Origin: an uncultured Polymorphobacter sp.
Lineage (GTDB): Bacteria; Pseudomonadota; Alphaproteobacteria; Sphingomonadales; Sphingomonadaceae
NCBI GenBank assembly: GCA_937894055.1
Contig: CALDHQ010000597.1
Coordinates: forward strand, 1 to 5,537
Reading direction: 5' to 3'
DNA: 5,537 nucleotides
The notes beneath the pieces were generated by a model. The model searched no databases. It saw nothing but the letters and a program-made list of their open reading frames with translations, and was not told the origin of the DNA. This document shows, piece by piece, positions 1 through 5,160 of the stretch; the stretch's first letter is position 1; the number at the start of each line of letters is the position of its first letter. The position numbers and the translations under genes were made by a program.

Positions 1-345
1 ATGGGCCTGCAGCACCTCGGCGCCCACCCCACCCTGGCGGGCCAGCTCATGCACCAGTTGCTCGCGCAGCAGGCCTTCGGGCAACTGCTGCACCAGCGGG
101 CCGGCCTGGGCCAGCATCTTGGAGCGGCCTTCGGCCGTGCCCAGGTCGCCGTCAGCCCCGGCATGGGCGATCAATTGGGTCGACAGGGGCACGGCCCGGC
201 CCACCGCCTGCTCGAAAGCCTCAGGCCCGAGATCGCGGATGTAGGAATCCGGGTCGTGCTCGGCCGGCAGGAACAGGAAGCGGAAGCTGCGCGTGTCGCT
301 CGCGTGCGGCAGCACGGCCTCCAGCGCCCGTGCCGCCGCCCGCCC
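1..345 (-). CDS. dnaG: DNA primase DnaG, internal fragment (broken at both ends)
   Basis: DnaG makes the RNA primers for DNA replication. Reading the minus strand from about 345 down to 1 gives an uninterrupted 115-codon frame with no start and no stop. It begins with GGRAAARALEAVLPHA, which matches the segment just after the TOPRIM DGD-x-AGR motif of DnaG. It continues with FRFLFLPAEHDPDSYIRDLG and PEAFEQAVGRAVPLS, the family signature around DPDS-(Y/F)-IR-x-x-G. It then runs into the helical stretch TAEGRSKMLAQAGPLVQQLP that precedes the helicase-binding C-terminal domain. The wording of these segments is typical of Burkholderiales rather than of sphingomonads (recollection, not a search). 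The left end is cut by the window edge. On the right, the expected FDGD-x-AG residues are missing: upstream codons read CARR instead. The frame therefore leaves the family at the junction described separately. It does not belong with its neighbours and is probably foreign or an assembly chimera. Confidence 0.75.
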
Positions 346-385
346 ACCACGCCGCGCACAGGCGGCCGTCGGCCGCGACCGGCCA
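340..385. other. Chimeric junction between dnaG and hemW fragments
   Basis: Minus-strand DnaG similarity ends near 343-348. Plus-strand HemW similarity is firm from about 378 (ATGHG, then DERTLDNGEAASEALLMG) and possible from about 350. Neither gene has its expected continuation across this stretch, which is very rich in G and C with short GCC/GGC runs that would favour misjoining. No insertion-sequence end, target duplication, tRNA or integrase is visible. The exact breakpoint cannot be fixed by eye. The change of apparent source lineage on the two sides makes a misjoined or chimeric contig end the simplest reading. Confidence 0.65.
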
Positions 386-644
386 CGGCACCAGCGATGA
401 ACGCACGCTCGATAATGGAGAGGCTGCGAGCGAGGCGCTGCTGATGGGGCTACGGCTGGCCGACGGTATCGATGCGGCACACTTCGCAGCACGCACCGGA
501 CGCACGTTGGAGGCGACCATCGACACTGCAGCGCGCGACCGGCTCGTGGCACAGGGCATGATCGAAGCGCGCACCGACCGGCTGCAACTGACGCCGCAGG
601 GCCGGCCTGTCGTCAACGCCGTGCTGGCGGCGCTGCACCGCTAG
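348..644 (+). CDS. hemW: HemW (radical SAM haem chaperone family), C-terminal fragment
   Basis: HemW is a radical SAM protein related to coproporphyrinogen III dehydrogenase (HemN), now regarded as a haem chaperone. Only its last 90 or so residues are present. They contain GHGTSDERTLDNGEAA, then EALLMGLRLADGIDAAHF, FAARTGRTLE, DRLVAQGMIE and LQLTPQGRPVVNAVLAAL. This is the winged-helix-like C-terminal domain of the family ending in the usual 'LTPxGRxxxNAVL' strand. The radical SAM core with its CxxxCxxC cluster motif, normally some 300 residues upstream, is absent because the gene is cut at the junction near 350. The GTG at 330 that opens this frame is not a real start. Between about 350 and 378 a second frame (RRAQAAV, then AATGHG) fits the family slightly better, hinting at one extra G near 371. 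The gene converges on the activator gene, as expected for a sphingomonad chromosome. Confidence 0.75.
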   Translation, partial: HAAHRRPSAATGHGTSDERTLDNGEAASEALLMGLRLADGIDAAHFAARTGRTLEATIDTAARDRLVAQGMIEARTDRLQLTPQGRPVVNAVLAALHR

Positions 645-666
645 CGCACCGCTACCACAATCCGGG

Positions 667-739
667 GTCATTCCCGCGCAGGCGGGAATCCACGGCAAAC
701 GCCGCGCTGGTCATGGATTCCCGCCTGCGCGGGAATGAC
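667..739. repeat. Inverted pair of 26-bp dRS3/REP-like repeats between convergent genes
   Basis: Two 26-base copies lie at 667-692 and 714-739 and are exact reverse complements of each other, separated by 21 bases. Each copy is itself nearly palindromic around the core ATTCCCGC, four bases, GCGGGAAT. This fits the ATTCCC-N8-GGGAAT form of the Neisseria dRS3 repeat and similar REP-type repeats scattered in many proteobacteria. As RNA, either strand could fold as one long hairpin or two small ones. Placed between the stops of hemW (644) and the leftward activator gene (758), it could act as a two-way transcription terminator or RNA-end protector; that role is inferred. No T-run follows, so it is not a classical intrinsic terminator. 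Confidence 0.85.
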
Positions 740-757
740 TTGGGTTGGTGATGCGGC

Positions 758-2059
758 CTAGTTCGTCGGCGGTGCGGCCCGCAGCGTCTTGGGTGCCGAT
801 GACACGGTGGTGATGCGCCCCGCCCCGATCTGCTGGACTTCGAAGCTGCGCTCGGCAACGCCCGACGCGCCGAAGCGGAAGATGCCGTCGATGCCGGTGA
901 AGCCATCGGGCGTCGTCAGCGCGGCGCGCGGGAACGGCGTGTTCAGGGGCCATTTGTCGGCGAGCGTGTTGACCAGCAGCACCGAATCATAGCCGAAGCT
1001 CGCCAGCCGCGACGGCGTGCCGCCGAACTTGGCGCGGTAGCGCGTCGCCAACTGGTCGAAGCGGCCATCGGGCACGGCGGCGAACAGCGCACCCGCCAGC
1101 GCCGGGCTGTTCTTCAGGCCGGGCTCGTTGTTCCACAGCTCGGTGCCGAGGATGGTGATCGTGCCCGCCGGGGCGCCGAACTGCGCCAGCGGCTTGCCGA
1201 ACGATGCCGCCAGCGAGCCCGAGTCGGCGATCAGCAGCGCCTGGAACGCCACCGGCCCGATGCGGTCGGTGACCGGCGCGATGGTGCCGTCGGGGCGCAC
1301 CGCGCTGGTCGTCGCGGCCTTGGCGACGCGGGCGTCATAATCGGTGACGGCGCGCGCGGCGGCGATCATCTTGGCGGGGTCGCGGGTGAAGGTCTTGATC
1401 GACACGACGCGGCCGCCATTGGCTTCGACGGCGCGCAGGAACGCGGTACTGGCGCGCTGGCCGTAAGTGCCATCGGGGACCAGCGCGGCAAAGCGCGACA
1501 CGCCGTGCGTCGCGGCATAGCCGACAACGCGCGCCACCGACTGCGCCGGTTGCAGGCCCATCACATAGACGCCGTCGCCGGCGAGCGCGGCGTCGTTCGA
1601 GTAGCTGATGATCGGGATGTTGTTGGCGCTCGCGATACCCTGCACGGCGCGCACATCGGCGGCGAGCAGCGGCCCGAGGAACAGGCGCGCGCCATCGGCA
1701 ACGGCACGGCTGGCAGCGGCAGCAGCGCCGCCCGCCGCGGTGTCATAGACGCGCAGGTTGATACGCTTGTCGCCGGCGTCGAGCAGCGCCATGTTCGCGG
1801 CATTGGCGATCGACTGGCCGACCGCGGCGTTGGCGCCGGTCAGCGGCAGCAGCACCGCAACCTTGTTCTGTTCGATCTGCGGCGCGACTTCGGGCTTCGG
1901 CGGCGCGACGACGACCGGCGGCGGTGCCGGTGGCGCAACGGTGGCCTTGGGCGTGGTGCACGCGGCGATCACCGTCATCAGCAGGATCGAGCCGACGCGC
2001 AGCACCGACTTGCCATTTGGCATTTGCCCGAACCGCGCGCGCAGGGCCATGATGGCCAT
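758..2059 (-). CDS. Penicillin-binding protein activator, LpoA-like lipoprotein
   Basis: A predicted 433-residue lipoprotein of the periplasmic-binding-protein type 1 fold, related to the C-terminal domain of LpoA. In E. coli, LpoA is an outer-membrane lipoprotein that stimulates the peptidoglycan synthase PBP1A. Residues 19-33 form a signal peptide ending in a lipobox, IAAC, with the lipidated cysteine at 34. A proline- and alanine-rich spacer spans roughly 40-62. The domain opens at 66 with KVAVLLPLTG and AAVGQSIANAANMALLDAG, then LRVYDT, FLGPLLAADV, PIISYSND and the later LASFGYDSVLLV. It lacks the N-terminal TPR half of the 678-residue E. coli protein, as is usual for alphaproteobacterial members. 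The start at 2059 is preferred over Met4 and Met13 (2023) because GGGGAG sits six bases upstream. It diverges from rsmI with no gap and converges on hemW. Actual partner synthase is unknown. Confidence 0.85.
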   Translation of the reverse strand: MAIMALRARFGQMPNGKSVLRVGSILLMTVIAACTTPKATVAPPAPPPVVVAPPKPEVAPQIEQNKVAVLLPLTGANAAVGQSIANAANMALLDAGDKRINLRVYDTAAGGAAAAASRAVADGARLFLGPLLAADVRAVQGIASANNIPIISYSNDAALAGDGVYVMGLQPAQSVARVVGYAATHGVSRFAALVPDGTYGQRASTAFLRAVEANGGRVVSIKTFTRDPAKMIAAARAVTDYDARVAKAATTSAVRPDGTIAPVTDRIGPVAFQALLIADSGSLAASFGKPLAQFGAPAGTITILGTELWNNEPGLKNSPALAGALFAAVPDGRFDQLATRYRAKFGGTPSRLASFGYDSVLLVNTLADKWPLNTPFPRAALTTPDGFTGIDGIFRFGASGVAERSFEVQQIGAGRITTVSSAPKTLRAAPPTN

Positions 2060-2965
2060 ATGAATCTCCCCGAATCAAACAACGACGTATCAAACCACGA
2101 CGAATCGGCCGGCGATGATACCGCGCCTGTCGCATACGCCCCCGGTCTCTACATTGTCGCCACCCCTATCGGCAATCTCGGCGATTTGAGCCCGCGCGCC
2201 GCCGCGATGCTGGCGGGTGCCGACGTCATCGCCGCCGAGGACACCCGCGTCACCTCGCGGCTGCTCACGCACATCGGCGCCAAGGTGCCGATGCTGCCGT
2301 ACCATGACCATAACGCCGATGCGGTGCGGCCACGGCTGATCGCGCGCATGGCGAACGAGATCGTCGTGCTGGTCAGCGACGCCGGCACGCCGCTGATTTC
2401 GGACCCCGGCTACAAGCTGGTGCGCGATGCCCGTGCCGCCGGTGTCACCATCGTCACCATCCCCGGTCCGTGTGCCGCCGTTGCGGCGCTGACGCTGGCC
2501 GGGCTGCCGACCGACCGCTTCCTGTTCGCCGGCTTCCTGCCCGCCAAGGCCGGGGCGCGCGCCGCCGCCATCACCGAACTCGGCGCGGTGCGCGCGACTC
2601 TGGTGTTCTACGAATCGGGCGGACGCACCGGCGCGACGCTTGCCGAAATGGCGAAACTGCTCGGCAACCGGCCGGCGGCGGTGGCGCGCGAGATCAGCAA
2701 GCGTTTCGAGGAGACCGTCGACGGCACTCTCGAAAGCCTTGCGGCGCGCTACGCCGAGACCCCGCCGCGCGGCGAAGTCGTCATCGTCGTCGGCCCGCCG
2801 GGCGAGGCCGCCGCGGTCGATGACGCGACGCTCGATGCCGCGCTCCAGCGTGCCATGGCGGTGCAGCCGATGAAGCCTGCGGTTGCCGAAGTCGTCGAGC
2901 TGCTCGGGCTGCCGCGCAACCTTGTCTACGCCCGGGCGCTGGCCTTGCGCGATGCCGGCAAATAG
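2060..2965 (+). CDS. rsmI: 16S rRNA (cytidine-1402-2'-O)-methyltransferase RsmI
   Basis: RsmI methylates the ribose 2'-OH of C1402 in 16S rRNA using S-adenosylmethionine, tuning decoding at the ribosomal P site. The 301-residue product (E. coli: 286) shows the tetrapyrrole-methylase fold: APGLYIVATPIGNLGDLSPRA at 27-47, VIAAEDTRVTSRLL at 56-69, VLVSDAGTPLISDPGYKLV at 103-121, IPGPCAAVAAL at 134-144 and FYESGGRT at 183-190. The tail PMKPAVAEVVELLGLPRNLVYARAL fits the small C-terminal domain. The ATG at 2060 is the only start: codons 2-27 hold no alternative, and the frame open upstream to 1505 lies antisense to the activator gene. The first 26 residues are a polar extension built of a degenerate five-residue repeat. 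No convincing Shine-Dalgarno precedes it, so translation may be leaderless or weakly initiated. It overlaps yraN by 14 bases. Confidence 0.93.
   Translation: MNLPESNNDVSNHDESAGDDTAPVAYAPGLYIVATPIGNLGDLSPRAAAMLAGADVIAAEDTRVTSRLLTHIGAKVPMLPYHDHNADAVRPRLIARMANEIVVLVSDAGTPLISDPGYKLVRDARAAGVTIVTIPGPCAAVAALTLAGLPTDRFLFAGFLPAKAGARAAAITELGAVRATLVFYESGGRTGATLAEMAKLLGNRPAAVAREISKRFEETVDGTLESLAARYAETPPRGEVVIVVGPPGEAAAVDDATLDAALQRAMAVQPMKPAVAEVVELLGLPRNLVYARALALRDAGK
2066..2071 (-). promoter_or_regulatory. Ribosome binding site of the activator gene, inside rsmI
   Basis: The minus strand reads GGGGAG six bases before the ATG at 2059. The same bases form codons 3 and 4 (Leu-Pro) of the divergent rsmI. 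This site decides the start of the lipoprotein gene and shows that the 5' ends of the two genes share sequence. Confidence 0.65.
2072..2116 (+). repeat. Three degenerate 15-base tandem repeats at the rsmI 5' end
   Basis: Codons 5-19 of rsmI fall into three in-frame 15-base units starting at 2072, 2087 and 2102. They encode ESNND, VSNHD and ESAGD. The first two units share TCAAAC and a closing GAC; the third has drifted. The stretch is less GC-rich than the rest of the window and also lies just upstream of the divergent activator gene, where that gene's promoter or leader must be. Confidence 0.55.
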
Positions 2966-3323
2966 CGCCCGCCAGACTGCCGAAACGCGCGGCCGCCGCG
3001 CCGAGACGCTGGCGGCATGGTGGCTGCGGCTCAAGGGCTATTCGATCCTCGATCGCCGCGTCGCGACGCCGGTGGGTGAAATCGACCTTGTCGCGGCGCG
3101 CGGCGGCACGTTGGTGTTCGTCGAGGTCAAGGCGCGCGCCGGTTTCGATGCGGCGCTGCTGGCGCTGCACCCGCAGGCGCTCGAACGTGTCGGCCGTGCG
3201 GCGCAGCTGCTGGCCGGCCAATATGCGCTGCACGCCCGCCCCGCCCATGTCCGTATCGATGCGGTACTGGTTGTGCCGGGCCGCTGGCCGCGCCATATCA
3301 AGGCGGTATGGCGAGAGACATGA
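2952..3323 (+). CDS. yraN: YraN family (UPF0102) protein, endonuclease-like fold
   Basis: A 123-residue member of the YraN/UPF0102 family, which has a PD-(D/E)XK nuclease-like fold but no firmly established cellular role. The hallmark residues are present: the helix RGRRAETLAAWWLRLKGYSIL at about 13-33, then the proposed metal-binding set GEIDLVA (Glu43, Asp45) and FVEVKAR (Glu58, Lys60). HPQALERVGRAAQLL follows as the helix after the active site, and the closing strand is HVRIDAVLVV. Length is typical of the family (about 115-130). The ATG at 2952 is chosen because MPANSARQTAETRGRRAE fits the usual N-terminus; the frame stays open to 2883 within rsmI, but that part has no family likeness. 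It overlaps rsmI by 14 bases and the next gene by up to 16, so it is probably translated by coupling in one operon. The rsmI-yraN neighbourhood is widely conserved in proteobacteria. Confidence 0.9.
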   Translation: MPANSARQTAETRGRRAETLAAWWLRLKGYSILDRRVATPVGEIDLVAARGGTLVFVEVKARAGFDAALLALHPQALERVGRAAQLLAGQYALHARPAHVRIDAVLVVPGRWPRHIKAVWRET

Positions 3324-4108
3324 TGATCGACGACATCGAAGCTGACATCGCCGAACTCGGGTTGCTCGAGGATGACGAGATCCTGCTCGACGAGGCAGCA
3401 CTGCTGCTCGGGCTGGCCGATCACCCCGATGCCGACATCGATGATGCCCGCGCCGAAATCGACGCGATGACGGCGCGCATCGAAGCGCTCGGCGGCCTTG
3501 GCGATGCGCCGCGGCTGCAGGCCGAGCGGCTGGCGCACACCATCGCGCACCGCTGCGGGCTGCGCGGCGATCGTGAAGACTATGACAATCCCGCCAATGC
3601 CGACTTCCTGGCGATGTTCGAGCGCCGCCGCGGGCTGCCGGTGACGCTGTCGATTCTGTATGTCGCGCTGGCGCGGCGGCTGGGCGGTGCGGCCGACATC
3701 GTCGGGCTGCCCGGGCATGTCGTGGTGCGCATCGGCGACGGCGGCGACACCGTGGTCATCGATCCGTTTTCCGACGGCGGCATCATCAATCGCCCGGCGT
3801 CCGAGCTGCGTGACCCGGTGCGCGAGGGCGTCCAGCTGAGCAACCGCGCGGCGCTGGTGCGGCTGCTGACCAACCAGGCGGCGCGTGCGCACAACGCCGG
3901 TGACCTGGCGCGCGCGCTGGTGCTGGCGCGGCGCATGACGATGATCGCCCCCGACTTCTCCAGCGTCTGGTGGGAACGCGCGCAGCTTGAACAGCGCCTC
4001 GGCGACCATGCCGCGGCGCGCGAGTCGCTGGTGGCGATGCGCGAAACCACGCGCGACGCGAACCTGCAGACCCGCATCGACGCAACGCTGGCCGGGCTGG
4101 CGAGATGA
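3308..4108 (+). CDS. SirB1 family transglutaminase-like protein with TPR region
   Basis: A 266-residue protein of the SirB1 (transglutaminase-like core 2) family, whose biochemical activity is not known. After an acidic helical start (about 8-55), the core reads YDNPANADFLAMFERRRGLP at 92-111, VTLSILYVALARRLG at 112-126, GLPGHVVVRIG at 133-143 and VVIDPFSDGG at 149-158. His137 and Asp152 match the His and Asp of the papain-like fold. The position of the usual catalytic cysteine appears to be Ser or Thr (VTLS), as generally in this family, so ordinary transglutaminase chemistry is doubtful. Residues about 190-247 (LLTNQAARAHNAGDLARALVL, then WWERAQLEQRLGDHAAARESL) resemble two TPR repeats, suggesting protein binding. 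The ATG at 3308 has AAGG close upstream. The ATG at 3320 forms a four-base ATGA overlap with the yraN stop and is an equal alternative, removing four residues. No signal peptide, so cytoplasmic. Confidence 0.85.
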   Translation: MARDMMIDDIEADIAELGLLEDDEILLDEAALLLGLADHPDADIDDARAEIDAMTARIEALGGLGDAPRLQAERLAHTIAHRCGLRGDREDYDNPANADFLAMFERRRGLPVTLSILYVALARRLGGAADIVGLPGHVVVRIGDGGDTVVIDPFSDGGIINRPASELRDPVREGVQLSNRAALVRLLTNQAARAHNAGDLARALVLARRMTMIAPDFSSVWWERAQLEQRLGDHAAARESLVAMRETTRDANLQTRIDATLAGLAR

Positions 4109-4120
4109 GGGCTGACGGCA

Positions 4121-4147
4121 GCAGCGCGCTGGTGTAGCGCTGCGCCA
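4121..4147 (+). other. Small hairpin in the leader of gshB
   Basis: The 59-base gap before gshB holds GCAGCGC at 4121-4127 and its complement GCGCTGC at 4137-4143, with a nine-base loop. An alternative imperfect palindrome, 4130-4147, pairs with the help of G-U wobbles. No T-run follows. It could slow or attenuate read-through from the upstream operon or shape the gshB leader, but nothing shows a function. Confidence 0.35.
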
Positions 4148-4155
4148 TTGATCGC

Positions 4156-4159
4156 GGAG
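4156..4159 (+). promoter_or_regulatory. Ribosome binding site of gshB
   Basis: GGAG lies eight bases before the ATG at 4168. It is among the clearest Shine-Dalgarno sites in the window and fixes the gshB start. It also shows that gshB is translated independently, unlike the overlapping genes upstream. Confidence 0.7.
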
Positions 4160-4167
4160 AAGATTGC

Positions 4168-5127
4168 ATGAGCCTGAGAGTCGCGGTCCAGATGGACCCC
4201 ATCGAAACCGTCAAGATTGGCGGCGACTCGTCGTTCGCGATGATGCTCAAGGCGCAGGCGCGCGGCCATCAGCTGTGGCACTATCTGTCGACCGACCTCA
4301 GCTACCGCGAGGGCCGCGTGCTCGCGCGTGCCCGCCCGCTGACGGTGCAGGCGGTGGCGGGCGACCATTACCGCTTCACCGGCGACGCGGTGACGCTCGA
4401 CCTCGGCGCCGACACCGATGTCGTGCTGATGCGCCAGGACCCGCCGTTCGACATGGCCTACATCACCGCGACGCACCTGCTCGAACTGGTGCAGGGCGAG
4501 ACTTTGGTGGTCAACGACCCGGCATCGGTGCGCAATGCGCCTGAAAAGCTGTTCGTGCTCGGTTTCGACGACCTGATGCCGCCGACGCTGATCACCCGCA
4601 CGCTCGACGAAGCGATGGCGTTCCGCGCCACCCACGGCGAAATCGTCGTCAAGCCGCTCTACGGCAATGCCGGCTCGGCGGTGTTCCACATCAGCAAGGC
4701 CGACGCCAATCTGCCAGCGCTGGTCGAGCTGTTTGGCGAAGTCTGGCGCGAGCCGTTCATGGTGCAGAAGTTCCTGCCCGACGTGTCGATGGGCGACAAA
4801 CGCATCGTGCTGATCGACGGCGTCGCCACCGGCGCCATCAACCGCCTGCCCAAGACCGGCGAGATCCGCTCGAACCTCGCCGCCGGCGGCTCGGCGCACG
4901 CCACCGACCTGACGCCGCGCGAACGCCATATCTGCGACCGCCTCGGCCCCGAACTCAGCAAGCGCGGGCTGATCTTCGTCGGCATCGATGTCATCGGCGG
5001 CTTCCTCACCGAAATCAACGTCACCTCGCCGACCGGCATCGTCGCCATCGACCGCTTCAACGGCACCGACACCCCGGCGCTGATCTGGGACGCCATCGAG
5101 GCGCGGCTGGCGCGCCTGGGGAAATAA
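4168..5127 (+). CDS. gshB: Glutathione synthetase GshB
   Basis: GshB joins glycine to gamma-glutamylcysteine with ATP, the second and last step of glutathione synthesis, in the cytoplasm. The 319-residue length equals the bacterial norm (E. coli: 316) and all regions are present. These are VAVQMDPIETVKIGGDSSFAMM at about 5-26, MRQDPPFDMAYITATHLLE at 88-106, VNDPASVRNAPEKLF at 115-129, the glycine-rich loop KPLYGNAGSAVF at 162-173, MVQKFLP at 198-204, GDKRIVLIDG at 209-218, IRSNLAAGGSA at 233-243, and the magnesium-binding end TEINVTSPTG at 281-290. One small oddity is Ala168 where the loop usually has a second glycine (GNGG or GMGG). The gene is intact. It lies 59 bases after the SirB1-like gene in the same direction, and may be read from the rsmI operon or its own promoter; no clear promoter was found. 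Confidence 0.95.
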   Translation: MSLRVAVQMDPIETVKIGGDSSFAMMLKAQARGHQLWHYLSTDLSYREGRVLARARPLTVQAVAGDHYRFTGDAVTLDLGADTDVVLMRQDPPFDMAYITATHLLELVQGETLVVNDPASVRNAPEKLFVLGFDDLMPPTLITRTLDEAMAFRATHGEIVVKPLYGNAGSAVFHISKADANLPALVELFGEVWREPFMVQKFLPDVSMGDKRIVLIDGVATGAINRLPKTGEIRSNLAAGGSAHATDLTPRERHICDRLGPELSKRGLIFVGIDVIGGFLTEINVTSPTGIVAIDRFNGTDTPALIWDAIEARLARLGK

Positions 5128-5148
5128 CCATCAACTAGCCTGCATCTT

Positions 5149-5153
5149 GGGAG
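5149..5153 (+). promoter_or_regulatory. Ribosome binding site of the small basic protein gene
   Basis: GGGAG lies seven bases before the ATG at 5161, in the 33-base gap after gshB. It supports both the start and the reality of this small gene. Confidence 0.65.
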
Positions 5154-5160
5154 ATTTGTC

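Noticed and set aside
1..444. Open frame of 147 codons on the plus strand from the first base
   Set aside because: It lies antisense to the clear DnaG reading and has no family likeness; its His/Gln/Arg-rich makeup is typical of a GC-rich shadow frame.
667..739. CRISPR array or insertion-sequence ends
   Set aside because: There are only two copies in opposite orientation with a 21-base spacer, not direct repeats, and no transposase gene fits between or beside them.
1505..2059. Upstream extension of the rsmI frame
   Set aside because: The frame is open but lies antisense to the activator gene, has low-complexity Arg/Gly/His content and no similarity; RsmI family length is met from 2060.
2010..2060. 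Sigma-70 promoter for rsmI starting with TTGCCA at 2010
   Set aside because: At 17 bases' spacing the -10 position is GC-only (CCGCGC), so the match does not hold.
2090..4009. Two further long minus-strand frames (2090-3034 and 3038-4009)
   Set aside because: They mirror rsmI, yraN and the SirB1-like gene; composition is shadow-like and no motif or ribosome binding site supports them.
3580..4929. Long minus-strand frame of 449 codons opposite the SirB1-like gene and gshB
   Set aside because: Both plus-strand genes have full family motifs; the minus frame crosses two genes and a gap, is rich in Arg/His/Ala and shows no domain.
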